In this document: positions 25,087 to 33,261 of the stretch, piece by piece
Position numbering within the stretch: the stretch's first letter is position 1
How the letters are laid out: every line of letters starts with the position of its first letter
NCBI GenBank assembly: GCA_016841265.1
Contig: JAENZL010000013.1
Coordinates: 44,692 to 84,717 of the forward strand
Direction of reading: 5' to 3'
Length of the DNA: 40,026 nt
DNA from: Methanobacteriota archaeon
GTDB taxonomy: Archaea; Halobacteriota; Methanosarcinia; Methanosarcinales; Methanosarcinaceae
Made by a program: the position numbers and the translations under genes
Notes under the pieces: generated by a model
Databases searched by the model: none
Seen by the model: only the letters and a program-made list of their open reading frames with translations
Told to the model about the DNA's origin: nothing

Positions 25087-26409
25087 ATGGTAATGGATAA
25101 ACTGGGAGACTCCTTACAGGGGGCGCTAAAGAAACTTATCGGTGCGGGACGCATTGACGAGCGCACGGTAAACGAAGTTGTAAAGGATATCCAGCGGGCT
25201 CTTCTCCAGGCCGATGTCAACGTAAAACTTGTCATGGGGATGTCCCAGAAGATAAAGGAACGCGCGATGAAAGAAGACCCTCCTGCGGGTATGAACCCGA
25301 GGGAGCATGTAATCCGAATCGTGTATCAGGAACTGCTGGCAATCATCGGTGAGGGAGCAGACATCCAGCTTAAGCACCAGACAATTATGATGGTGGGGCT
25401 CCAGGGAAGCGGGAAGACCACGAGTACTGCAAAACTCGCCCGCTATTTCCAGCGCAAAGGCCTCAAACCGGCAGTTATTGCTGCGGACACCTTCCGCCCC
25501 GGAGCTTACCAGCAGCTAAAGATTCTCTGTGAAAAGCTCAACGTGGCTTTCTATGGAGAAGACGGGAACCCCGATGCTGTCGAAATCGTTAAAAACGGGC
25601 TCATTCACCTGGAAAAATATGAGGTGAAAATCGTGGACACTGCGGGTAGGCACGCCCTCGAAGCGGAACTGATCGAAGAGATGGAGCAGATCCACGCAGT
25701 TGCAAAGCCCGACCACAAGTTCATGGTTCTGGACGCGGCCATAGGGCAGCAGGCAAGCCAGCAGGCCCATGCCTTCAATGATTCGGTAGGGATCACCGGA
25801 GTTATCATAACTAAACTGGACGGGACAGCAAAAGGTGGTGGAGCCCTTTCTGCAGTTTCCGAAACCAAAGCCCCGATCGCGTTTATAGGGGTAGGGGAAA
25901 CCCCGGAAGACTTTGAGAAGTTTGAAGCTGACAGGTTCATTTCCCGCCTCCTCGGGATGGGAGACATCAAAAGCCTCATGGAAAAAGCCGAGGAAACCCT
26001 TTCAGAAGAGGACGTAGACATCGAGTCCCTGATGCAGGGCCGCTTCACCCTTAAAGACATGTACAAGCAGCTTGAAGCCATGAACAAGATGGGCCCCCTG
26101 AAACAGATCATGTCAATGCTTCCCATGGGCATGGGCGGCATGAAGTTCTCGGATGACATGTTCGAGGCCACCAGCGGTAAAATGAAGCACTACAAAATCA
26201 TCATGGATTCAATGACCGAAGATGAAATGGTGGACCCGAAGATAATAGGCAGCACAAGAATCAAAAGGATTTCAAGGGGTTCAGGCTGCAGCCCGGAGGA
26301 AGTCCGGGAACTTCTTAAGTACCACAAGACCATGCAGACAGCCCTGAAAGGGTTCAGAGGCGGAAAATTCAATATCCAGAAAATGATGAAAAAGAAGCTC
26401 GGGATGTAA
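25087..26409 (+). CDS. srp54: Signal recognition particle 54 kDa protein
   Basis: The GTPase of the signal recognition particle. It binds 7S RNA and signal peptides and delivers ribosomes to the membrane receptor FtsY. The 440 residues hold an N domain (about 1-85), a G domain (about 95-295) with GLQGSGKTT (104-112), [28 protein letters not shown] and [14 protein letters not shown], and a Met-rich M domain (about 296-440) with [10 protein letters not shown] and basic RNA-binding helices. All GTPase motifs are intact. I use the first ATG (25087); a second lies two codons on. It is monocistronic and faces the convergent GMP synthetase subunit gene across a 98-nt gap. Confidence 0.97.
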   Translation: MVMDKLGDSLQGALKKLIGAGRIDERTVNEVVKDIQRALLQADVNVKLVMGMSQKIKERAMKEDPPAGMNPREHVIRIVYQELLAIIGEGADIQLKHQTIMMVGLQGSGKTTSTAKLARYFQRKGLKPAVIAADTFRPGAYQQLKILCEKLNVAFYGEDGNPDAVEIVKNGLIHLEKYEVKIVDTAGRHALEAELIEEMEQIHAVAKPDHKFMVLDAAIGQQASQQAHAFNDSVGITGVIITKLDGTAKGGGALSAVSETKAPIAFIGVGETPEDFEKFEADRFISRLLGMGDIKSLMEKAEETLSEEDVDIESLMQGRFTLKDMYKQLEAMNKMGPLKQIMSMLPMGMGGMKFSDDMFEATSGKMKHYKIIMDSMTEDEMVDPKIIGSTRIKRISRGSGCSPEEVRELLKYHKTMQTALKGFRGGKFNIQKMMKKKLGM

Positions 26410-26507
26410 ACATCCCAAAATCTGTTTTTAAAGGGAAAGTCCGGTAAAAAAATCGGCAAATTTGGGAAAATGAGCAGAAAAGAAATCAGCACTGCTCACA
26501 AACCTGC

Positions 26508-27077
26508 TCAATGTTGATCACAAACCTCAAAGAAATTCATCAACAATTCTTCGCCTTTTTCCGTATGCGAAACTTCAGGGTGCCACTGGACTCCGTATAT
26601 CGGTTTTGTGGGGTGACGCATAGCCTCAATTTCACAGATATCGGAACGGGCAAGGTGAATAAAGCCCTCAGGAAGAACAGAAACTTCGTCAGCATGGGAT
26701 GCCCAGACGGTGGTTCTGGGGCCAAGCCCTCTGAGGATATCGTCTTCCTCGATAATTTCAATTCCTATCTCTGCATACCCACCTTTTTTTCCGGAATGGA
26801 CGTGACCTCCAAAGGAGAGGGCGATTGCCTGGTGCCCGAGACAGATCCCCAGGACAGGTAAGTCGATTTCCTTTACATAATCTAAGCATAAGCCTGCCCG
26901 GTCCATCTCCGGCCCGCCACTCAGGATCAGACCGTCCGGCTCTTCAGCAAGGATGTCCTCGATAGGGGTCGTGTTGGGGATGATCCTGGTGTCCATATCA
27001 AGATCCCGGACAGCCCGGTGGATGAGGTGGCAGAACTGTCCGTAGTTGTTTACAACAAGGATTTTCAATTCTCTCAT
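26508..27077 (-). CDS. guaAA: GMP synthase glutaminase subunit (class I amidotransferase)
   Basis: Releases ammonia from glutamine for the separate ATP-pyrophosphatase subunit that turns XMP into GMP. Archaea split this enzyme in two, and the partner gene is not in the window. The 189 residues have the class I triad: nucleophile Cys79 in GICLGHQ, with His166 and Glu168 in [11 protein letters not shown]. The ATG at 27075-27077 is chosen because GGAAGGAAAC lies directly upstream; an ATG at 27089 would add four residues without a ribosome site. The protein is of normal length for the family. Confidence 0.94.
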   Translation of the reverse strand: MRELKILVVNNYGQFCHLIHRAVRDLDMDTRIIPNTTPIEDILAEEPDGLILSGGPEMDRAGLCLDYVKEIDLPVLGICLGHQAIALSFGGHVHSGKKGGYAEIGIEIIEEDDILRGLGPRTTVWASHADEVSVLPEGFIHLARSDICEIEAMRHPTKPIYGVQWHPEVSHTEKGEELLMNFFEVCDQH

Positions 27078-27464
27078 GTTTCCTTCCATGTCCTTTATTA
27101 CTGGTTCTAACTGGTTCTAGCGCTCTGAGTTTATTTTATTAGCCTATGTTCTCCTATTTTAAATCTCGTATCCCTTTCATCCGACTTCCGGGTTTATCTC
27201 ATCTCCCGGAATCAGCGTCCTCCAAATCCCGAAGGATCTTTTGTTTGCAGAGCCATGCGAAGCCAATTATATATTTGAAGTAATAAGGTAAAATAAAGGG
27301 ATTCAGGGCAGAAGGGAAATATAAAGTATAAAATTGTACATAGATGTACAGAAAAGTTCAAGAATGTTCATTGTATAGAGATGTATCACATGTATTACAT
27401 GTATCACACAAATTACATGTATCACACAAAAAAACTCTCCCTATCAGGCATCTTTCTGGCATAA

Positions 27465-27478
27465 CTATAAATATATGG
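27465..27478 (+). promoter_or_regulatory. TATA box candidate of the aromatic amino acid operon
   Basis: CTATAAATATATGG is a strong archaeal TATA match. Transcription from about 27500 would give a leader of some 220 nt before the ADH synthase ATG, and the leader would contain the 13-nt array. Confidence 0.55.
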
Positions 27479-27604
27479 ATTGTGTTAGTATGTGACATAG
27501 TAGCACGGGGGATTTTACGGAACCAATTTTTTCAATAGGGAAGAGGGTGACGAAAAATCAAAAATCCTGTGAAAACCGAAAGCAAACCTTTGACGAAAAT
27601 ATTT

Positions 27605-27669
27605 CGTTGAATTAAATCGTTGAATTAAATCGTTGAATTAAATCGTTGAATTAAATCGTTGAATTAAAA
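27605..27669. repeat. 13-nt tandem array
   Basis: Five units of CGTTGAATTAAAT, the last ending AAAA, span 27605-27669. The array stops 50 nt before the ADH synthase start codon, so it is probably within the transcribed leader. Confidence 0.95.
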
Positions 27670-27718
27670 AAGTTTGATACATGAAGAAAAAAATCCCGCA
27701 CTTAAAAGGGGGATCATA

Positions 27719-28516
27719 ATGTCCGAAATTGGTAAAAAGATACGCATAGAAAGGCTGATGAACCGGGAGAGCAGAAACATTGTCATCATTCCCATGGACC
27801 ATGGGATCTCCGACGGGCCTATAGAGGGACTGATCAACGTAACTGACACTGTAAACAAGGTGGCGGAAGGGGGAGCTAACGCCGTCCTTATGCAAAAGGG
27901 CATGGTCAGGTACGGACACAGGGGATACGGGCATGACATCGGGCTAATTGTCCATATCAGTGCATCTTCCGCCCTGAGCCCGGACCCGAACGCCAAGGTC
28001 CAGGTCTGCACCGTGGAAGAAGTTATGAAAATGGGAGCAGATGCCGTTTCCATGCACGTCAACATTGGGTCCGAAACCGAAACAGACCAGCTAGAACAAC
28101 TGGGGACTATTTCAAGGGACTGTGAAGAGTGGGGAATTCCCCTCCTTGCTATGATGTACCCAAGGGGCAAAAAGGTAATAAACCCACATGATCCTGAAAA
28201 TGTAGCCCATGCTGCCCGAATAGGGGCCGAACTGGGAGCAGACCTGATAAAGACCGTGTACACGGGAGACATAGACAGTTTCAGGAACGTAGTCCGGGGC
28301 TGCCCTATACCGGTGGTAATTGCCGGAGGCCCGAAAACCTCAACAGATAAGGAATTCCTTGAAATGATCGACGGGGCAATGGAAGCAGGTGCTCGCGGGG
28401 TTGCAATCGGGAGAAACGTCTTCCAGCATAAAGACCCGATCAGAATTACCCGGGCGATTAGTGAGATCGTACACGGGAGAAGACCGGTTGAAGAGGCCCT
28501 GGAACAACTGAAATGA
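27719..28516 (+). CDS. 2-amino-3,7-dideoxy-D-threo-hept-6-ulosonate (ADH) synthase
   Basis: First enzyme of the archaeal shikimate route. It condenses L-aspartate semialdehyde with 6-deoxy-5-ketofructose 1-phosphate, replacing DAHP synthase. It is a class I aldolase-fold enzyme of 265 residues. The Schiff-base Lys178 is in LIKTVYTGD, with Asp27 in [11 protein letters not shown] and Tyr147 in MMYPRGK, matching the MJ0400 active site. The ATG at 27719 has AGGGGGATC just before it; an upstream ATG at 27674 would add 15 residues and has no ribosome site. DHQ synthase II follows 99 nt later, which favours this function over fructose-bisphosphate aldolase. Confidence 0.93.
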   Translation: MSEIGKKIRIERLMNRESRNIVIIPMDHGISDGPIEGLINVTDTVNKVAEGGANAVLMQKGMVRYGHRGYGHDIGLIVHISASSALSPDPNAKVQVCTVEEVMKMGADAVSMHVNIGSETETDQLEQLGTISRDCEEWGIPLLAMMYPRGKKVINPHDPENVAHAARIGAELGADLIKTVYTGDIDSFRNVVRGCPIPVVIAGGPKTSTDKEFLEMIDGAMEAGARGVAIGRNVFQHKDPIRITRAISEIVHGRRPVEEALEQLK

Positions 28517-28615
28517 AACCCAGCTTAATAAAATGAAGCTTACAAAACCCGAAAATAAAAAACCGGGGAAAAAACAGAGAAAAAAAAAGAAGAAAAACAG
28601 AAAGAAAGACCGGGG

Positions 28616-29767
28616 TTGAAACTTTTGCAGAAAAAAAGTATCTGGATAAAAGCCGATGAAGGCAGATGGGAAGAGCAGAAGGATAGGATAACGACCGGCC
28701 TGGAATCAGGGGCCGACTGCGTGCTCGTAAACGGAAGCGACGTGGAGAAAGTCAGGGAACTTGGAAACATCAAGGTTGCAGCCTTTGCCCGAGATGGAAA
28801 AACCGGAGCTGACATCGTTGTCGTAGGAAAGAGGGGAGAAGGCGACGGGACAAAACCTCTTCCATCAGAAATTCCGGGTTCTTTTGATATAAACACGGCA
28901 ACCCTGCTAACAGACAAAGGACTCACTGTAGGGGGATATGTGCTAATAAAGGACAAGCACTACGAGCACTTTGCAACCGAACTCGGGAAGGTCTCCGACT
29001 ACCTGCTCGTCACGGGCACCGACTGGAAGGTCATCCCTCTCGAAAACCTTATTGCAGACCTGCAGCAGCAGAAAGTAAAAATCATTTTCGGGGTAAAGAG
29101 TGCAGAAGAAGCAAGACTCGCTTTCCAGACCCTTGAAAACGGGGCAGACGGCGTCCTTCTGGACAGCGGGGATCCGAATGAGATCAAAGAGACGGTTAAA
29201 GCCGCAAGGGAAATAGAAAGCGGAAGCACCGAACTTGAACCCGCAAAGGTCACAAAGGTCGAGCCTCTCGGGATGGGAGACAGGGTCTGCGTGGACACCT
29301 GTAACCTGATGCAGCCGGGAGAAGGAATGCTCATAGGCTCCCAGGCAAGCGGGATGTTCCTGGTAAACTCCGAATCCGAAGACAGCCCTTACGTGGCAGC
29401 CAGGCCCTTCAGGGTAAACGCGGGTGCCGTCCATTCATACCTTAAGATCGGGGAAAAAACCCGCTACCTCTCGGAACTCAGAACCGGAGACCCGGTTACC
29501 ATCGTGAACTCGAAAGGGGAACAGCGGGAAGGCATCGTTGGCAGGGTCAAAATCGAAAGCCGTCCCATGATGCTTATCGAAGCGAAAGCAAGGGACAGGA
29601 CCCTGACGGCAATCCTGCAAAATGCCGAGACCATCAAGCTGGTCGGAAAGGACGGGACCCCGATTTCCGTTGCCAAACTTAAAAAAGGCGATGAAGTCCT
29701 GGTCCGCCTGGAAGAAGGAGCCAGACATTTCGGGAAGAAGATAGAAGAAACGATTATTGAAAAGTAA
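28616..29767 (+). CDS. 3-dehydroquinate synthase II
   Basis: Oxidatively deaminates and cyclises the ADH synthase product to 3-dehydroquinate using NAD+. It replaces AroB in archaea lacking DAHP synthase. The 383 residues match the family throughout: KSIWIKADEGRWEEQK at the N-terminus, GADCVLVNGSDVEKV, VGGYVLIKDKHYE, and the beta-rich C-terminal half with GDRVCVDTCNLMQPGEGMLI and RPFRVNAGAVHSYL. The start is TTG 28616 with only a weak GGGG near it; no ATG exists in the N-terminal part. The 99-nt gap after ADH synthase is purine-rich. DHQ dehydratase follows 51 nt downstream. Confidence 0.94.
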   Translation: MKLLQKKSIWIKADEGRWEEQKDRITTGLESGADCVLVNGSDVEKVRELGNIKVAAFARDGKTGADIVVVGKRGEGDGTKPLPSEIPGSFDINTATLLTDKGLTVGGYVLIKDKHYEHFATELGKVSDYLLVTGTDWKVIPLENLIADLQQQKVKIIFGVKSAEEARLAFQTLENGADGVLLDSGDPNEIKETVKAAREIESGSTELEPAKVTKVEPLGMGDRVCVDTCNLMQPGEGMLIGSQASGMFLVNSESEDSPYVAARPFRVNAGAVHSYLKIGEKTRYLSELRTGDPVTIVNSKGEQREGIVGRVKIESRPMMLIEAKARDRTLTAILQNAETIKLVGKDGTPISVAKLKKGDEVLVRLEEGARHFGKKIEETIIEK

Positions 29768-29818
29768 AAATTCCGGTTAGCAAATCATTTCAATCCCCGA
29801 AAGTCGGATTAACCTATA

Positions 29819-30598
29819 ATGCAAGATTTATCCATGACACGCATAGGAAACTTCGATCTGGAAAAAAAAGCCGCAGTTGTAGCGGTAATCAATGATAGCC
29901 TCTCCCCTTTCGAGAATTCCAGGAAGGCAGCCGAAATGGGAGCCGATATCCTGGAGATCAGGCTGGACCTCCTGGAAATCCGGGATTCCGGACTTGCAGT
30001 GGAAACAATCGGAAAGATCAAAGCCGAAACCGGCCTGCCCCTGATACTTACAAACCGTTCCCGCGCTGAGGGGGGAAAATGGGAAGGAAGCGAAAAAGAC
30101 AGGATTGAAATCCTGAAAGAACTTCTGTTCACTTTTTCCAGGGAAAACGGTGTAGATGACATAGGCGCCGGAGATGCTGTGGATGCTGTAGATATCGAAC
30201 TTTCGGCAGGGGAAAAGGAAAGGACAGAGCTTATAAGCACTGCAAAAAAGCAGGGAAAAACCGTAATAGTTTCCTTTCACGACTTCTCAAAAACTCCTTC
30301 TTTTCAGGAAATGGAGAAAATTATTGAAGAGGCATTCCGGGCTGGGGCAGACATTGCCAAACTGGCAGTCATGCCCGGGTCCATGCAGGACATACTTGAC
30401 CTGCTCCAGCTTACCCTGAACGCCAGGGAAGCGAGGAGACCTGTGTGCACAATAGCAATGGGAAAGCTCGGGAAACACACAAGGGTCATTGCTCCTCTCT
30501 ACGGTTCGGTCCTCAGTTACTCCTCTGTGGAAAGCAGCGCAGCCCCGGGACAGCTGCAGGCAGATGAAGTAAAGAAAATGATGGAGCTGCTCGGATGA
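29819..30598 (+). CDS. aroD: 3-dehydroquinate dehydratase, type I
   Basis: Removes water from 3-dehydroquinate to give 3-dehydroshikimate by a Schiff-base mechanism. The 259 residues form the type I TIM barrel with Glu46 in EIRLD, His154 in VSFHDFSKTP and Schiff-base Lys181 in AKLAVMP. The insertion around residues 110-125 (DDIGAGDAVDAVDIEL) is rich in Asp and Ala. I use ATG 29819; ATG 29834 is an alternative that would remove five residues. Its stop overlaps the aroE start by four bases (ATGA), showing coupling. Confidence 0.95.
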   Translation: MQDLSMTRIGNFDLEKKAAVVAVINDSLSPFENSRKAAEMGADILEIRLDLLEIRDSGLAVETIGKIKAETGLPLILTNRSRAEGGKWEGSEKDRIEILKELLFTFSRENGVDDIGAGDAVDAVDIELSAGEKERTELISTAKKQGKTVIVSFHDFSKTPSFQEMEKIIEEAFRAGADIAKLAVMPGSMQDILDLLQLTLNAREARRPVCTIAMGKLGKHTRVIAPLYGSVLSYSSVESSAAPGQLQADEVKKMMELLG

Positions 30599-31434
30599 AA
30601 AAGGTATTCGGGGTATTCGGAGACCCGATCGAGCATTCCCTTTCCCCTGCCATGCACAACGCCGCATTTTCCGCTCTCGGAATGGACTGTGTCTACCACG
30701 CCTTCAAGGTGAAGCCGGAAAAGCTGGAAAATGCCATCCTCGGGGCCGAAGCCATGGGTTTCGGAGGTCTTAACCTGACCGTGCCCCTGAAAGAGGCAGC
30801 CCTGAAACTGGACTGCATCAAACCGGACCCCCTTGCAGTGGAAATCGGAGCCGTGAACACAATAGTGTTCAGGGACGGGGAAATCCTGGGCTACAACACC
30901 GACGGGCTCGGGGCAAGACAGGCACTCCTTGAAACTGCAGTGGAAATGGAAGGGTCTAAAGTCTTGATCGCAGGAGCGGGGGGTGCAGCAAGGGCCATAG
31001 CCTTCCAGCTTGCAGCCGACGGAGCCGGGGTCATAATCGCAAACCGGACCGAAGCCAGGGCAGTTGAACTTGCGGAGGATATCTCTGTAGCGAAACTCCC
31101 GGGAAAAGTCAAAGGTAAGGGGCTGCTTGAGCTGGGAACCCTCATCCGGGAAACAGATATCCTGATTAACACCACAACCCTCGGGATGCACCCTCACAGG
31201 GAGGCAAGCATCGCGGAAGCAGAAGACCTCCATCCGGACCTTACCGTTTTTGATATCGTTTACAACCCCCTGGAGACAAGGCTCCTGAGGGATGCAAAAG
31301 CCTCCGGGGCAAAAACAGTTAGTGGAGTCCTTATGCTTGTCTACCAGGGAGCTGAGGCTTTCAGGCTCTGGACAGGGGTGAAACCTCCGGTAGAACTTAT
31401 GAAAAAGACTGTTCTGGAGGCTCTGAAGGTTTGA
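30595..31434 (+). CDS. aroE: Shikimate dehydrogenase
   Basis: Reduces 3-dehydroshikimate to shikimate with NADPH. At 279 residues it is of standard length. Substrate residues are seen in GDPIEHSLSPAMHNAAF, the catalytic Lys66 in NLTVPLKE and the Asp in NTDGLGA. The cofactor motif is IAGAGGAARAIAF, and ANRTEARA after the second strand suggests NADP preference. It overlaps aroD by four bases, and its TGA overlaps the TTG start of the next gene (TTGA). The operon lacks shikimate kinase, EPSP synthase and chorismate synthase, which must be elsewhere. Confidence 0.96.
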   Translation: MKKVFGVFGDPIEHSLSPAMHNAAFSALGMDCVYHAFKVKPEKLENAILGAEAMGFGGLNLTVPLKEAALKLDCIKPDPLAVEIGAVNTIVFRDGEILGYNTDGLGARQALLETAVEMEGSKVLIAGAGGAARAIAFQLAADGAGVIIANRTEARAVELAEDISVAKLPGKVKGKGLLELGTLIRETDILINTTTLGMHPHREASIAEAEDLHPDLTVFDIVYNPLETRLLRDAKASGAKTVSGVLMLVYQGAEAFRLWTGVKPPVELMKKTVLEALKV

Positions 31435-32858
31435 AAAAGGAGCACGAAGTAAAACCGGAAAAAACACCTGAGAAAACGAAAGTCCTGATCCTTGGCGGGA
31501 CAGGGGAAATGGGACAATGGTTTACCCATTTTTTCGGGGAAAGAGGGTACGAAGTTACTGTATGGGGAAAAGGCGGAAAGGTGGAAATTGCCCGGAAAAT
31601 GGGAGTGCCTTTTGCAACTGACCTGGATTCCGAAATTTCCGGAAGCGACATAGTGATCGTGTCCGTGCCCATCAACGTAACGGAAGAAACGATTGCAGAA
31701 ACCGCTCCGAAGATGAAAGCAGGAAGCCTCCTCATGGACTTCACCTCCACCAAGGTTAAACCCGTGGAAGCCATGAAGAAATTCGCCCGCCCGGATGTTG
31801 AAGTCCTGGGGACTCACCCGATGTTTGGGCCGACAATCCCAAGCCTCAGAGGGCAGACCGTTATCCTGGTACCTGTGGAAGGGCGCTCGGAGAAATGGTT
31901 CCCGGTCATCAGGGAACTCTTTGAAGAAGGCGGAGCCCATGTGGAGGTCACCACGGCAGCCGAACACGACCGACTGGTTTCCGTAGTGCAGGGCTTAACC
32001 CATTTTGCTTATATCGGTATCGGGACAACCATTAACAGGCTTGATTTCGATGTCAGGAAGTCCAGAAAATTCGTCAGTCCCGTCTACGATATCATGCTGG
32101 ACTTCGTGGGTAGGATCCTGGGCCAGAACCCTTACCTCTACGCCCTGATCCAGATGGAAAACCCTAGTGTGATCGAGGTGCACGACGCGTTCCTGGCGGA
32201 ATGCAAACACCTTTCGGAAATGGTAAGGGAACACGACGAAGAAGGCTTTGTCAGAAAAATGAAAGCAGCATCCCTGAAATATGGGGACACCTCCCACGCC
32301 CTGCGCAGGTCCGACAAGCTGATCAACTCCCGGATAGTGGAATACGAGACAATCCTGAACTCCATCGGAAAGATCTGCGGTTTTTACCATGTTTACTCCG
32401 GAAAAACCCATGTAGGCCTGCTCGAAAAAGTTAAGCCTGACGAAGTGCTCCTTTCAAAACTGGTCTCAAAAGGAACTTCCCCCCACATCAAAAACAAATA
32501 CATCCGGCTAAAACTTGAAAACCTTCATCTCCTTTCCGAGACGGAACTTAGGGAATGGAGAAAAGAAAATCTGGAACACCCGGTAAGGGACATTGCAGTA
32601 CTCATCCCCGCAGGAGCAAAACCTGAAGTTATCCTGGGCGCGATTTGCACAAACGAGCACCTGGCAGTTTGCGAAATCAGCGACATCTATGAAGGCATCC
32701 GGGTGACTGATGCGGATGAAAAGAAAAGACTCGCTGTGACATACAGGATAACTATTTTTGGTGATTGTGATGCCGATGGAATAGAAAAAGAAATAACTGA
32801 ACTGCTCTGCGGACTGGGCTGCCGGATCAGGGAGAAAAACCTCCCGCAAAGGGAATGA
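31431..32858 (+). CDS. tyrA: Prephenate dehydrogenase with C-terminal FDX-ACB-like domain
   Basis: Converts prephenate to 4-hydroxyphenylpyruvate for tyrosine synthesis. The NAD-binding motif LILGGTGEMGQWF is at about 19-31, catalytic-site segments are THPMFGP and QGLTHFAYIGIG, and the TyrA core runs to about 285. A linker with a predicted helical SETELREWRKENLEHP stretch follows. Residues about 384-468 match the FDX-ACB fold pattern of phenylalanyl-tRNA synthetase beta chains: VRDIAVLIP, SDIYEG, KKRLAVTYRITI and GLGCRIR. No chorismate mutase domain is present. The start is TTG 31431, which overlaps the aroE stop; GGAGG ten bases earlier supports it. The extra domain may sense an aromatic amino acid, as ACT domains do in other TyrA proteins (inference). 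Confidence 0.9.
   Translation: MKKEHEVKPEKTPEKTKVLILGGTGEMGQWFTHFFGERGYEVTVWGKGGKVEIARKMGVPFATDLDSEISGSDIVIVSVPINVTEETIAETAPKMKAGSLLMDFTSTKVKPVEAMKKFARPDVEVLGTHPMFGPTIPSLRGQTVILVPVEGRSEKWFPVIRELFEEGGAHVEVTTAAEHDRLVSVVQGLTHFAYIGIGTTINRLDFDVRKSRKFVSPVYDIMLDFVGRILGQNPYLYALIQMENPSVIEVHDAFLAECKHLSEMVREHDEEGFVRKMKAASLKYGDTSHALRRSDKLINSRIVEYETILNSIGKICGFYHVYSGKTHVGLLEKVKPDEVLLSKLVSKGTSPHIKNKYIRLKLENLHLLSETELREWRKENLEHPVRDIAVLIPAGAKPEVILGAICTNEHLAVCEISDIYEGIRVTDADEKKRLAVTYRITIFGDCDADGIEKEITELLCGLGCRIREKNLPQRE
32580..32834 (+). other. FDX-ACB-like domain within tyrA
   Basis: This sub-region encodes residues 384-468 of the prephenate dehydrogenase. It keeps the order of conserved positions seen in the ferredoxin-fold anticodon-binding domain: Arg-Asp-Ile-Ala in strand 1, Asp-x-Tyr-x-Gly before strand 3, Leu-x-x-x-Tyr-Arg-Ile-Thr in strand 3, and a terminal Gly-x-x-Ile-Arg. 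The assignment is by pattern, not by alignment. Confidence 0.65.
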
Positions 32859-33261
32859 AAAGAAAAATCAAAAAGAAAAGTCAACTCTCAGGAAAGGCAC
32901 TTTTGTAATTCCTGTTTTTATTCCTTTTGTTGTTCCTGTTTTTATTCCTGTTGTTGTTCCTGTTTTTATTCCTGTTTTTATTCCTATTTTTATTCCTGTT
33001 TTTATTCCTATTTACCAGTCACCATTCTTCTCTTACTTTTAGCTATTAACTTTCAGAATTTTATACACAAACTTACAGAATTTAGTTATATTTCCATTTT
33101 TTTATTTTATACATCCCTCGACAACATACTCCAGGAAAATTCCTGTACGTTTAAACCTTTGTGAACAATTGTAAAAAAATATTTATGATGATAATTCAAT
33201 AACCTTGTATAGAGAAATAAAATAATGAAGAGGATATAAAAAAATTGAAAAGGAAAGTAAC
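32859..33261. other. Spacer after the aromatic operon
   Basis: 403 nt with no gene. Its first half is the T-rich repeat tract described separately. The second half is AT-rich leader sequence for the HEAT-repeat lipoprotein gene, with weak TATA-like strings (for example AAATATTTATG at about 33177-33187). Confidence 0.6.
32909..33013 (+). terminator. T-rich 12-nt repeat tract ending the aromatic operon
   Basis: Repeated TTCCTGTTTTTA-like units, with TTGTTGTTCCTG variants, give seven or so runs of four to five T on the coding strand, starting 50 nt after the tyrA stop codon. Archaeal RNA polymerase stops at oligo-T, so this is both a tandem repeat and a likely multi-step terminator. Confidence 0.6.

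Larger units (their letters stand above)
27078..27718. other. Intergenic region between guaAA and the aromatic operon
   Basis: 641 nt with no credible gene. It contains a TATA-like string at about 27250-27262 (reading ATATATAATT on the minus strand, possibly for guaAA), a patch of TACATGTATCACACAAA-type direct repeats (about 27383-27431), the TATA box of the aromatic operon, and a 13-nt tandem array. Confidence 0.65.

Noticed and set aside
27344-27538. 64-residue plus-strand frame before the aromatic operon
   Set aside because: It is built on CATGTATCACACAAA-type repeats, contains the TATA box of the operon, and has no protein-like pattern.
27719-28516. Archaeal fructose-bisphosphate aldolase for the first gene of the aromatic operon
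   Set aside because: Both enzymes share the fold and Schiff-base Lys, but DHQ synthase II, aroD, aroE and tyrA follow directly, which fits ADH synthase.
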